Of a stretch of 64,000 nt of DNA, positions 12,185-22,936 are shown piece by piece. Numbering within the stretch: position 1 is the first letter of the stretch; each line of letters begins with the position of its first letter. Source of the DNA: Marsupella aquatica (taxonomy: Eukaryota; Marchantiophyta); assembly GCA_973895155.1 (NCBI GenBank), contig OZ316897.1, positions 14,136,001 to 14,200,000 on the forward strand, in the 5' to 3' direction. A program made the position numbers and the translations under genes. The notes below the pieces were generated by a model. That model did not search any database, was not told the DNA's origin, and worked only from the letters and a program-made list of their open reading frames with translations.

Positions 12185-14050
12185 TCTATAGAAACTGTCT
12201 TAATTTTTGTAGTCCAAATGCTGTGCGCTAGCAAGCCACAAACCATGGTTCAGGCTAAACTTCCAACACTAGCAAGCCAGTGAGGGGTCCATGCATCTGG
12301 GTTTGTGAAGAGTTCTACAAGCTTCCCGGCCCGCTCCCCCTTTCTCACTCACCAAAAACTGCCATCTGCAAGTAAAATGTTGGGTGCACTTACCAGAGTA
12401 GCTGCAGAGATGTTTAACCAAAAGTGAGAGGGCCAAATGTAGTCCTCAATTGGCCTTGGCTGGCTGGGTCCCACTAGCTTGTGGAGCACCAGATTGCCAA
12501 TCTCAGGAGGAAAACACACAGGGCCACCGTGTTGGCGTGCAAGGCTGTAGGGGTGGGGGTTCAAAACTTGGGCCCCGGGTACTCATGGTCTGGCTCAATA
12601 GAGGACTGGTGGCAGTGCTCTACCCTTTGGATTGCTCGAAAAGCAGTGACACAGCCAGCAGTGACATAGCCAGCAGTGAGCCAGGTAACTAGAAAAGCCC
12701 CACAAGTCTGTTGGAGGACTTCCCAGTTCCCACCAATCGATTTTGTCATCCGCACATGAGTACATTCATGACAGGTCTACGGTACCGCCAGTTTGGAACC
12801 GAGCCTGAAACGACCGACTGACAGAGTTACAGGAGGCCACACAGAATCAACGAGAACGAACGTCACCTTGGAGTGATGGACTTGGACTTTGGGACTTGGG
12901 GCCTTGGACTCTCCAGATGCGAGACTGATGGGAATATGGGACTTCGGGCGATTCATTTCGTTGGGGTTGAGTTGAAGTCAGTTAAGTTTGAAGAGAATGT
13001 AGCAGATAAGCAGAGACCCATGGGAAACCATTTACTGGCGGTTGAGTCAGATTGGGCATCACATCATGCATCATTTTCTAGCACCAAACGCTTCCATGAA
13101 ACTGGTCTGTAGACAGTAGAGGCGTTGCTTCGAACCCCACCAAAGTCACAGACGAAAGCGGCAAGAGTGGAAATTCGGGCTTGGTTTTCGAGATCTTCAT
13201 TGAATAATTGTATTTTTGTCGTGCACTATGCTCTAAAATCTCATCCAGAGGGTCTTAATATCGTTCGAGACAACAAAACAAAATCTCTTGTCGAGCCGCA
13301 TTCATTCAGAATTGGTGAGAAGCCGCGAGGGAAACAAAACCAAATTAATGAATGCAGAATCGAGAATGAAGTACCGGTAGCACCAGAATCTGTCAGGTAG
13401 ATTCAGGGAACCAGATAAGTAAGGTGTCTGTCACCAGCCCAACCTCCAAAGCGTGCAGAAGTTACGTTTCCTGTGCTCTTGAGACTTCGAGCGATGCATG
13501 ACACAGAAATTGCAGCGAATTGTCGTTGCGGAACGGCACCGATCTTGCCCAAGATTGGCCAGCAACTGTACAGGCCATAAGAGAAGAGATCGAGTACTAA
13601 ACTACGTAATTCGTGTACCGGCCCTCCAAATGATGCACAGACGCTTTGCGTTGTCGGTCTGCGATGTTGGCAAGAGAAGGAAGGAAGTCAGGAAGGGGAG
13701 AAAGGCAAATTCTGTTGGGCAAGAAGATGCTTGCCTTGACTCAAGATCAGATCACGTGAAGTGTTTCTGCAGTTTCTGCAAGAAAAGGATGACGGACAAA
13801 CGAGATACAGCCAGGCCACGGACGGATCATCGATGGATGTACAGGACAGTTCGCCTGCCTACGTGCTTGTCTACTGTACTCGCCTGGCGACAGGAGGTAA
13901 CCTTCCTGCCATGTGGTGAGTCTGTCACACAAAGAAAGATTCGAGCTGCCAAGCTCTACTTCGTGCGAGTCATCTTTAGGTGGCGAGCTTATCGGCGAAC
14001 ACAACATCTAACAAATGGTTGAGCCAAGTATATATAGTGTTGTGGTAAGT
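12185..14050. other. Intergenic; relatively GC-rich block with no recognised product
   Basis: 12780-14030 is richer in G and C than its surroundings and has several medium frames, the longest at plus 13498-14022 (174 codons, rich in Arg and Lys, starts ATG, with scattered Cys such as CFCSFCKK). I recognise no family in it. The composition looks like a GC-rich frame free of stops rather than a folded protein, but a real lineage-specific gene cannot be excluded. Confidence 0.35.
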
Positions 14051-14231
14051 GCACTTCAAAAATCAATACTTAGAAGGAATAACACTCTCTAACATTACAA
14101 AAATAATTCGGTTGATCTAATACTTAGAAGGAATAATACTCACTAATATAAAGAAATCATTAACATTCTCTTGGTATGAAAATTCTGTCCAACCTGTGGC
14201 CAGTTGCCATCAATAGATAGGATGCTACCTA

Positions 14232-14350
14232 CTCTTGATGTGCAATTATCACCAGGCCACATCATAGGGCTTCTTGATCTTCAATTACCACCAGGCGAGA
14301 TTATACTGCTTCTTGATGTGCAATTACCACCAGGTTAGATCATACTGCCA
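14232..14350. repeat. Three-copy tandem repeat (~39 bp)
   Basis: cttgatgtgcaattatcacc aggccacatcatagggctt starts at 14233, with copies at 14273 and 14312 (period 39-40 bp). A related pair, tacttagaaggaataacact, lies just before at about 14070 and 14123. Confidence 0.85.
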
Positions 14351-14798
14351 AAAAACATAAGGCGCCCAACGGGAAGTCACCTTAGGAAAGACAAGGGAAG
14401 CAAGAAAGGAAAAACCAGGAAGACCAAAGGGCCAATAGGGAGTGTCAAAGTTCTCCAATAACCAAAGTGTTACAGATTTGTTTTTTGGAATTATTGTTCT
14501 TATGAGGTATGTATTTTGGTAGCCCATAGTGATTTTGTACTGGTAATAATAGTGTTTCATGTCCTGAGCCGTAATTGAATTACAGGTGTGCTTTGATCCG
14601 CCCTAACAAGCCTAAGAGTCCCTTCAGAAAAACCCCCACAACAACCACTAGTAACTAGAAGCCTAAGGGTCTGTCTCTCCTAGTAACTGGAGAGGCTGGT
14701 AGAGCTCTAGGGTAAAATGCATAGGAGGGTCAAGTCAAAGAGCCAATTTGCACTTTGTGTGAGGACTGATCTGTTAGAGAACCGAGAATTATAGCCTT

Positions 14799-15378
14799 TG
14801 CAATTCAGAGTGGCTTTACAAGAAGTGGGGACAGACTTTTTGTCACCAAAGTAAACTGCAGGCACACCTCTTTTCTTTTCCTAAAGATAGATTCCAGACA
14901 ACAAATCTTTTGAAACGAAGTGCAATAATTGCAAGTCCTTCCAATATTATTGAAACCAAAGTTTGGTTACGTTTGGACCACCTCTAAAGGTGATCCAAAA
15001 TTCTAGACAAATTAAGCAATCCTTTCAATAAAGGAGCTATTGTTAGGAAATGCTCGGACCACCTCTATAGGTGATCTACAAAATCTAGACCAAATAAGCT
15101 ATTCTTTCAATAAAGGAGCCCAACTTTGGAGATGTTTGGACCACCTCCAAAGGTAGTCTAAAATTCTAGACAAAATAAGCACTCCATATTCATTTGGCAT
15201 TTAAGTGGGCCTACTCATTGGCATGTGGGATCAGTAGAACACCATACTTGAAAGATCCCAAGTTTTTAAAGAGTCGACTGCAACCGTTTCCATCCATTAT
15301 AGGGTCTAAATTTAACCTTGAAGGGAATAGAAAAAACAATAGGTCCCCTCAGTCTTGTAAAGCCCACTCTCAATTGCA
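14799..15378. mobile_element. MITE-like element with ~25-bp terminal inverted repeats
   Basis: The left end (tgcaattcagagtggcttta caaga, 14799-14823) and the reverse complement of the right end (tgcaattgagagtgggcttt acaaga, 15353-15378) differ by one substitution and one indel, and some similarity (GGGGAC) continues inward. The ~580-bp body has no coding capacity but holds three ~81-bp tandem units beginning near 14971, 15052 and 15133. Each unit contains ggaccacctc-loop-aggtgatcc, a small hairpin, and later cctttcaataaaggagc. The same TIR core (GGCTTTACAAGA) and hairpin recur at 42058-42424, so this is a family. No clear target-site duplication is seen, so the superfamily is undetermined. 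Confidence 0.75.
14971..15185. repeat. Three ~81-bp tandem units inside the MITE-like element
   Basis: Units start near 14971, 15052 and 15133: tttggaccacctctaaaggt, gatccaaaattctagac, aaattaagcaatcctttcaa, taaaggagc. The hairpin ggaccacct/aggtggtcc is kept in outline in every unit. Confidence 0.85.
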
Positions 15379-15452
15379 TAGATACTTATGCCAGGTGTGA
15401 ATTTTTGATCCAGTAACTCATGTCTGTCTTACCAATGCGAGGAGTATAGTGT

Positions 15453-15457
15453 ATATG
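15453..15457. repeat. Target-site duplication of the Copia element (left)
   Basis: The 5 bases atatg directly precede TGTTGAG; the same atatg follows the other LTR at 22174-22178. A 5-bp duplication is standard for LTR-retrotransposon integrase. Confidence 0.95.
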
Positions 15458-15801
15458 TGTTGAGCCCAGACGACATTCGTAACAACAAGCCCATGAACCA
15501 TCCAACGTACAATAGTCGACACAGAGAGATACGTGGTTCACCTCCACATGAGGCTACGTCCACGGGAACACACAAGAGCTTTACTGCACTCTAGGCCAAC
15601 CGGCCATACCAAGCATCCACAGCACAAGCTCTCCCTATCTCTCAACTAGCTCCGTAACAATGAGCCTAAGTTTCACCAGGGTCTGACATCAACCTTGGCT
15701 ATATGCACACCAGCACTACCGCTAACATTAGCTAAGTCCTAACCCGAGTTAGACTAACTGTGGTTAGCTCATGAGTCACAAGACTAGAGCAATATCTAAC
15801 A
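15458..15801 (-). repeat. Copia 3' LTR (344 bp)
   Basis: On the plus strand it starts TGTTGAGCCC and ends ATCTAACA, i.e. TGTTAGAT...CTCAACA in the element's own direction. It has the same length as the other LTR. All differences I could find between the two are transitions (C/T or G/A). Confidence 0.97.
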
Positions 15802-15812
15802 AACTCCCCCTT
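15802..15812 (-). other. Copia polypurine tract
   Basis: Read on the minus strand the bases just before the 3' LTR are AAGGGGGAGTT, the purine-rich primer for plus-strand synthesis. Its position directly against the LTR is the main evidence. Confidence 0.8.
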
Positions 15813-15989
15813 GACTCTTGTCTTGGGGACTGAACTAAATGCTACCATATGGAATCATCAGCGGGAAGTTCTAGACAATCACCAAACCAGGTCTCCCCCT
15901 AAAAACCACAAGGGTTAACTAAGGGTTAACTAGAACTAAGCCGTAGCCATACAGGAATGAGTAATCCATATACAAATAGTCACACATTG

Positions 15990-17560
15990 CTAAATAACTC
16001 TACTTGCACTACAACTGCAAACCTGCATAGTAGCACGGTGTCTTGAGAAACTCTCCAAAGGAATCACTTTGGTAAAGGCATCAGCGGGATTGAGCTTTCC
16101 ATCAATCTTGACTAGCTCAAAAGTTTTATCAGGCTGTGCTTGCCTGATAAAATGGTACCTGATATCAATGTGCTTCACCCTGCTATCCATCACCTGGTTA
16201 GCAGCCAAGTGAAGAGCACTCTGACTATCACAGTTTAGAGTCATTTTTCCATGCTCTAAACCCATCTCCGCGATCAACTTATCCAACCAAATTGCTTCCT
16301 TTGCTGCTTCTGCTGCTGCAACATACTTTGCTTCTGCAACATACTCTGCTTCTGTAGTAGACTAAGATATACACTTCTGCAAGATAGATTTCCAACTGAT
16401 ACATCCTCCTCCAAGAGTGTATACAAACCCAGTTGTAGACCTCCTTGTATCCAGACAGCCTCCATAGTCAGAATCTACATAGCCAACTAACGTTCTATCT
16501 GATCTGTTATCAAATAGTAATCCATAGTCATGTGTTCCCCTCACATACCTGAAAATCCATTTCACAGCTTCCCAATGTACCTTCCCTGGATTTGACATGA
16601 ATCTGCTGACCTTGCCCATCGCTAGAGCCAAGTTAGGCCTAGTACAAGTCATCAAATACATCAGACTGCCTATTGCCTTTTCATAAGGAATCTTAGCCAT
16701 CAGACCTTTCTCCACAGCATCCGTAGGAGAGAAAGCTGATGATAACTTGAAATGTGAAGCTAAAGGAATACTCACTGGCTTACAGTTCTCCATGTTGAAT
16801 CATGCAAGTACTTTCCTCGCATATTGGCCTTGACTCAAGCACAACTGTCCAGTCTCAGAGTTCCTAAAAATCTCCATCCCTAAGATCCTCTTGGCCTTAC
16901 CAAGATCCTTCATCCTGAATTCAACACTCAATTTTGCCTTGAGACTGTCAACCTCAGATTGATCTTTAGCCACAATCAGCATGTCATCCACATAGATCAC
17001 CAGAATGATGAAACCAAATACATCATTCTTGACTGATTTCGTATACACACAAGGATCATACACCATCCTTGTAAAACCTTGAGCAAACATGAAATCATCA
17101 AACCGCTTGTTCCACTGTTTGGGAGACTGCTTCAATCTATACAAGAACTTGAGCAATCTGCAAACTAAGTTCTCTTGGCCCTTCTTCATAAAGCCTAGTG
17201 GTTGTCTCATGAAGATCAACTCTTCTAAGTTTCCATAGAGAAAAGCAATAACAACATCCATCTGATCCATCACCAGATTAAAAAACACAACAAGCTGACA
17301 CAAGATCCGAATTGTGGAATACTTAGCCACCGATGAAAAGACCTCATTGTAATCCACTCCTTTCTCCTGAGTGAATCCCTTGGCAACAAGCCTTGCCTTG
17401 TAGATCTTGTCTCCACCCTCTGAAAGACTATCCTTCAACTTGTAAATCCACTTGCTGACCTCTTGGAAGCTCCACCAGCTCCCGTGTCTTGTTGTCACTC
17501 AAAGATTGCAACTTCCTCTGCATTGCTGCATTCCACTCATGCTTCTGCTCTGAAGCACAA
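15990..17560 (-). pseudogene. Copia reverse transcriptase and RNase H, broken
   Basis: Reverse-transcriptase motifs are clear: KWIYKLKD at the N-side, KARLVAKGFTQ, YRLKQSPKQWN and the catalytic box YVDDML (about 16985). RNase H follows: GYVDSDYGGCLDTRRSTTG, SWKS, then STTEAEY, IWL, DSQSALHLA and VKHIDIRYHF. Breaks are a frameshift with loss of several codons near 17465, TGA at 16800-16802 (VLA-stop-FNMENCK, the reading expected for CGA to TGA) and TAG near 16362 between KCIS and STTEAEY. After that stop, six codons (EAEYVA / EAKYVA) appear duplicated. The catalytic residues of reverse transcriptase are retained even though the frame is dead. Confidence 0.93.
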
Positions 17561-19217
17561 GCCTCACTATACGAAGAAGGCTCTCCTTCTTCCAAGATCA
17601 AAGCCATATCATCTTCATTAGGTGCAATGTCAATATCATCTAGCTTAGATGAGTCTGCCCATTGACCATACCTGGTAGGAGCTCTAGTAGAACGACTGAA
17701 AGTTCTGATGACTCAGGCTGATCTGCTGCTGCTGCTGGTTGAATTTGAGGTACCCCAGCAATAATCTGCTCCTCTTGTTTCATCACAGGAACCAGCTCCA
17801 AGCCCGGAGCTTCTCCATCTCTCCTTTCATGAACATCATCATGACTAATCTCCCCCTCAACCCCGTCCGGGATGGGAGATTTCCCCTTGTCAGTATGGGA
17901 GTCCTGAGAACTCTTCCCCTCCTTTGATGATCTGGATTCATTAAAGGACACATCTCTACTGACAATTAGTTTATACGTTACTGGATCCCATAACCTATAA
18001 CCCTTCACACCTTTCTGATAGCCAAGGAAAATGCACTTCTTCAACTTGGACTCCAGCTTGGATCGAAGCTGGGAAGGTGTAAGCACATAAACATCACATC
18101 CAAAAATCCTTAGATGTGAGTAATCTGCTGGACGCCCGTACCTCATTTCAAATGGCGTCTTGAATCCAATAGAACTGGATGGAGAAAAAATTACCAAATA
18201 AGCTGTAGTGTTGACAGCTTCAGCCCAAAACTCATGTGGTAAGCATGATTGACTCAACATACTCCTCGAGCGGTCCAATAGTGTTCGATTGAGTCTCTCA
18301 GAAACACCATTCTGCTGAGGAGTATAACTTATTGTGAGATGGCGGGTAATGCCCTGCTCCTTACAATACGTTCCAAATTCCCCGGAACTATATTCACCGC
18401 CGTTATCCGATCGAAGATATCTCACCTTATTACCAGTCTGATTCTCAACTTGGGCTTTCCACTCCTTAAAAGTGGCAAAAACATCAGACTTATTGTGTAG
18501 AAAGTATATCCACACATACCTTGAGTAATCGTCTATGAACGTGACATAGTATAACCGTCCAGAATGTGAGGGAGTAGGGGCTGGACGTCACACATCACTA
18601 TGTACATACTCAAGTACCTCCTTGCTGGTGTGAGTTCCAACTCCGAAGGGTTTCTTATGCTGCTTCCCTAGCACACAGTGCTCACAAAATTCCAACTTAC
18701 AAGATTGCAAATTAGAAAGTAATCCTTTCTTCTGAAGAATAGCCAAACCTTTTTCACTCATGTGGCCCAAACGGAAGTGCCACAGCCGGGCCGTCTCCTC
18801 ATGAGATAAGGTTACATTGGCTTCATCACAGACTACACTGCCCTCCAAAACGTATAGATTGCTATGTCTCTTTCCCTTCAATACAAATTTAGTACCAGTT
18901 GAAACCTCAAGGACACCATTAGCAGAACTCCACTGATGACCATTTGCTTCTAAAACTCCAAGTGAAATGAGATTTTTCATCATGCTGGGAATATGTCTCA
19001 CATTCCTCAATGTTCTTACAGCACCATCAAACATCTGAAATCTTACAGATCCAAGTCCAACAACTTGACATGGGATTCCATTTCCCATCAACACTGATCC
19101 GTTGGAAACCGTGTAAGAACTGAAACAATCTCTCCTAGAGCAAATGTGAAAAGTACATGCACTATCTAGAATCCAGTCATCACTACCTGGATTTGACACT
19201 ACGTTGAGAGCATAACC
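17561..19217 (-). pseudogene. Copia protease, GAG-pre-integrase and integrase, broken
   Basis: From the 5' side: protease motif WILDSACTFH (about 19170), the pre-integrase zinc region LWHFRLGHMS...CKLEFCEHCVLGK, then integrase with catalytic D in FIDDYSRY (about 18530), D in RSDNGGEY and E in NGVSERLNRT. Next come HEFWAEAVNTTAYL, the GYRLWDP region and an acidic linker. TGA at 18588-18590 interrupts just after LEYVHSDV, where the family usually has a Trp codon. Near 17690 the frame shifts: RSTRAPTRYGQ continues in another frame until the second shift near 17465. Confidence 0.93.
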
Positions 19218-19223
19218 TTAACA

Positions 19224-20279
19224 TCACAATATGTCATCATCATCGAATAAATCTACCTCATGCGAGCTCGATGCCGCGTTAGCAGAGGCAGTAGGGACCT
19301 TTACTCGACAATCCCTTTTCATGTGGCCAGGCTTGCCACAATTCCAACATGCAAGAGGCTTCCTCTCTTGCGATTTCCCTCTGGATTTAGATCTCCCCCG
19401 TGATGAAGATCTAAACCTGTTCTGCCCATTCGTGCGTTGCGCTGCTCTTCCCCTGTTCACATTGAGCGCAGTGCCAGAAGAAGATGCTGTCTGTGATTGA
19501 CCCATCTTCTTCTGAGCATCATCAGATAACAAGGAGCTCACCACTTCATTATACGAAATGGACTTCCGATCTCTGTACAAGAGCACCTGTTTCAAGCCCT
19601 GATATGACGGCGGTAAGGAGCTTAGCAGAAGCAAGGCCTTATCCTCATCTTCAACTCCTTTTCCCAGGTTTGACAAATCCACCGCTAGACTGTCAAACTC
19701 ATCCAGGTGATCCTGCATCTTGCTCCCTTCCTTGAGCCTGAGGCTCATCAAGAGAGACTTCTTGTACAGCCGGTCTGACGCATCTTCCCGGTAGTACTTC
19801 TCTCTTAGAACCTTGAATAGTGACGCGCAATCCACATAATCAGCCAGCTGCTTGATGATGTGCGGCTTGAGGTATAGCATCACTACATTGACAGCAATCA
19901 CTTGCTCCTGTCTCCACTGCTTATCTGAGATCTTCTCCTCTCCATCATACTGCTCTCGCGAAGAAAGCAGATGAGCTAAGCCCATGGCCTGAAGGACACC
20001 CTTCACTTGCTTCTCCCAGAGCAAGTAATCAGTACGACCATCGTACTTCTCCACCTCAAACTTCACTCCTCCGAATCTAGCCATCTCCCTCTTCTTCCCT
20101 ACTACCAATAGCTCTGGTAGTAGTACAGCTTCCTCCACTGCACGTCGCACCGGTGATCGTACCGGTGTTACTTGTTCCTCCTCAAATGGTAGCAGCTCCT
20201 CCTTAGACTCTCTGTCTGACCGTCGCGATCCTGAAGCTCCACCGACGCCAATTCTTCCAGTATCCTCCGAGTCACTCAT
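19224..20279 (-). pseudogene. Copia gag with CCHC zinc knuckle
   Basis: The ATG at 20279 gives 351 codons ending at TGA 19224-19226; the longer frame to 20288 begins at a non-ATG codon. The family segment KYDGRTDYLLWEKQVKGVL lies near the start of the capsid region, followed by KLRE/YREDASDRLYKK-type helices, and the nucleic-acid-binding knuckle CWNCGKPGHMKRDC sits near the C-terminus. The frame continues past TGA and a second stop (TAA, 19218-19220) directly into protease, so gag and pol were once one frame. This gag reading frame itself is intact. Confidence 0.92.
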
Positions 20280-21126
20280 ATGAAACAATCACGAAAAAAC
20301 ATATTTTTTTGAAACTTCTCATAAAACTCAAAACTCAACACCGCTGCGTAGCCCACGAAGCTAGGAGTCCAATACTGAAAGCCAAAATCAAAATCAAAAT
20401 TCGACAGAAAAGTTATTCAAATTTGGGTCGGGGTGGGTAAAACATTGGGAAACTCCCCCGTTTTGACCACCTCGGAGAATAACCAAAATACCAAGTACAA
20501 CCCGTCGTCGGAATCGCAATGTGATCGGTGCGCCGCGTTGCTAACTCCAGTGGCAACGTCCTCACCGAAAAAGAACCAAAAAAGTTACCGTGTGGCGGAT
20601 GGAATCTTTGTCGGACGGCCAAAAAACAGCTCTCTGTTTTTTGGGAATATTCTCGCACAGTCCAGCAGGTCTCACAGGGGGCCGTTCCCCCTGTGGGAGC
20701 GGTTAAAACGGAGGGCGGCAGGTCCCGGCACAAGAGGAAACTAGGGAGAAGGAAAAAACGCTAAAAATGGGGCCTAAAGGGGGTGCTAAAGCCCCTTAAA
20801 GCCAAAAAATTACCCCTGTATTCGGCCGGGGTCGTGCATACGGGGCCGGGAGTAGTAGTGACGGGCGAGGGCGTATGCTCCCGCGTACTCGGTGAAGAAA
20901 AAAAAATTTGGGGCCGAGGAGGAGTAGCGACGGCCGGCGTCGCAAAGCAGTCAAAAGGGGGGGGGGCGAAAAAAATTGGGCGGCTGCTACGCAGCCGCGA
21001 CCTATGCAAGGTGATACAAGGGTCGGGGCGGCTGTTTTTGCGCCAGCTGGCACTGCGTAAACAGCCGCGACACGGGGTAGCCAGGTATCGTAGCGGGATG
21101 CGGGAGGTTAAGTCGAGGGTATGGGT

Positions 21127-21147
21127 TTAGGGTTTAGGGTTTAGGGT
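21127..21147. repeat. Interstitial telomere-type repeat (TTTAGGG)3
   Basis: Three tandem tttaggg units, the Arabidopsis-type plant telomere repeat, inside the Copia leader. Three units are too few to be a telomere. Confidence 0.9.
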
Positions 21148-21815
21148 CACACTAAAGTAACCAAAAAATTTGCCACTAAAAGTGAGAAAAATCCTGGGTT
21201 ACACACCTTAAACGCCGCAGTTTTAAACAAGAAAAATGAATGCCGCCGACGGGAAAAGTTGCCAAATTTCACTCCACGTCAAGTACCAATCCCGGGCTCA
21301 AAATGACCGCCTCACCAAGATCAAACCGTTGAGCCGTAGCACTTCGCGTTTCTTCCACCGAGTCGGACGTCACACAGAGAAACCCGGCTCAGATGGGAAC
21401 AAGCTCCATAGCTTGTGAAAAAAAACCTGAACGCTTCCTTCACTCGTCACGTCGCACTCGGTAACACCTGGCAACAATCCAGCTACCGAAATGACCAGCT
21501 TGCTTCAACCTTCAACTTGAGCTATAATGTGCGATCCCTCCCACATCGCACAGCTCAAGCCGTTGAAAAATGCGAACTCTGGTCTCTCCCCCGAAAACCC
21601 GTCGAACACAAATAAAACCTGAACGACGCAAACTTCAATTCCTCCGCACCACGGATACCGATCAGCGAGTTCTAACCACCGTTAGAAAGCCCTCTCACTA
21701 ACCTATCCACACAGCCACACACATTCGAGTTTCATGCGACGAAACCCCGAATGTACCATCAACAATGAACGCTGGAAAAACCCATCACGAAAAAACCTCG
21801 TCACCTCCCAGGCAT

Positions 21816-21827
21816 GCTCTGATACCA
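21816..21827 (-). other. Copia primer-binding site (initiator tRNA-Met)
   Basis: Read on the minus strand, two bases after the 5' LTR, the sequence is TGGTATCAGAGC, complementary to the 3' end of plant initiator tRNA-Met and the usual Copia primer site. Confidence 0.95.
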
Positions 21828-21829
21828 CT

Positions 21830-22173
21830 TGTTGAGCCCAGACAACATTCGTAACAGCAAGCCCATGAACCATCCAACGCACAATAGTTGACACAGAGAG
21901 ATACGTGGTTCACCTCCACATAAGGCTACGTCCACGGGAACACACAAGAGCTTTACTGCACTCTAGGCCGACCGGCCATACCAAGCATCCATAGCACAAG
22001 CTCTCCCTATCTCTCAACTAGCTCCGTAACAATGAGCCTAAGTTCCACCAGGGTCTGACATCAGCCCTGGCTATATGCACACCAGCACTACCGCTAACAT
22101 TAGCTAAGTCCTAACCCGAGTTAGACTAACTGTGGTTAGCTCATGAGTCACAAGACTAGAGCAATATCTAACA
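21830..22173 (-). repeat. Copia 5' LTR (344 bp)
   Basis: Same ends and length as 15458-15801, and about 97% identical to it. It would contain the element's promoter; a weak TATA-like gcatatagcc is visible but no start can be assigned. Confidence 0.97.
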
Positions 22174-22178
22174 ATATG
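22174..22178. repeat. Target-site duplication of the Copia element (right)
   Basis: atatg, identical to 15453-15457. Confidence 0.95.
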
Positions 22179-22587
22179 AATATTGAGGGGAGGGAGAATC
22201 CATAAAAAGACATTCATACTGCAAGAGAAATAGACAAGAGGCTTCTTTCAAAACTAGCCTCCATGACGAGATTAATTTTTTTCCTTTTTAAAAAAGTGAC
22301 AGTGTGCCCAATGTATTCCAACACCCACACAACCACTGCTGTGAAGACTAGCAGGCCACAAAGAAAAATAAATGCACAGGATCAAAACATTGTAGACCTA
22401 GCACAGCAACACCAAGGACCGCCCAAAGGTCCCCAAGAACACCAAGTCACAGCCTCTGGCCAGAAGTGGAACACGGACAACCACCAAAACACAGCCTGAA
22501 CATGATACCCATTACTACCCTAGAGATAGGGCCAACAGTCCCATCCTCCTTTGACCAGGAGGGTACTTTTGTTACTGAACCTCATGG

Positions 22588-22931
22588 TGTTAGATATTGC
22601 TCTAGTCTTGTGACTCATGAGCTAACCACAGTTAGTCTAACTCGGGTTAGGACTTAGCTAATGTTAGCGGTAGTGCTGATGTGCATATAGCCGGGGCTGA
22701 TGTCAGACCCTGGTGGAACTTAGGCTCATTGTTACGGAGCTAGTTGAGAGATAGGGAGAGCTTGTGCTGTGGATGCTTGGTATGGCCGGTCGGCCTAGAG
22801 TGCAGTAAAGCTCTTGTGTGTTCCCGTGGACGTAGCCTCATGTGGAGGTGAACCACGTATCTCTCTGTGTCGACTATTGTGCGTTGGATAGTTCATGGGC
22901 TTGCCGTTGCAAATGTCGTCTATGCTCAACA
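22588..22931 (+). repeat. Solo LTR of the same Copia family, inverted
   Basis: A third 344-bp copy, TGTTAGAT...CTCAACA on the plus strand, opposite to the full element. It is flanked by its own 5-bp duplication catgg at 22583-22587 and 22932-22936, so it is an independent insertion reduced to one LTR by recombination between its two LTRs. Confidence 0.95.
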
Positions 22932-22936
22932 CATGG

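Larger units (their letters stand above)
20289..21829 (-). other. Copia untranslated leader, ~1.5 kb, with telomere-type repeats
   Basis: The region lies between the primer-binding site and gag and carries no recognisable protein. Part of it (20650-21120) is G/C-rich with small hairpins such as ggctgctacgcagcc. At 21127-21147 it contains three perfect tttaggg units. Frames at 20413-21130 on both strands are overlapping and protein-unlike. Confidence 0.75.
15458..22173 (-). mobile_element. Ty1/Copia LTR retrotransposon, full-length but decayed
   Basis: This 6716-bp element is read on the minus strand. It is bounded by two 344-bp LTRs and the duplicated target atatg. Behind the 5' LTR is a primer-binding site matching initiator tRNA-Met, and before the 3' LTR a purine tract. 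The internal order is gag (zinc knuckle), protease, integrase, reverse transcriptase, RNase H, which defines Copia. The frame is interrupted by at least five stops and two frameshifts, so it cannot make its polyprotein. The LTRs differ at about 10 of 344 positions (about 97% identity), so the insertion is neither ancient nor fresh. The untranslated leader between the 5' LTR and gag is about 1.5 kb, unusually long. Confidence 0.97.

Noticed and set aside
13498-14022. 174-codon open frame considered as a gene
   Set aside because: It lies in GC-rich DNA where stops are scarce, is dominated by Arg/Lys/Cys without a recognisable domain, and overlaps frames on the other strand. Kept only as an unassigned frame in the intergenic entry.
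21127-21147. A true telomere or chromosome-fusion scar
   Set aside because: Only three units, located inside a retrotransposon leader with intact LTR boundaries.
21530-21550. Sequence close to the plant snRNA upstream element (ctcccacatcg), also at 42820
   Set aside because: Neither site has a TATA box at the required distance nor an snRNA-like sequence downstream.
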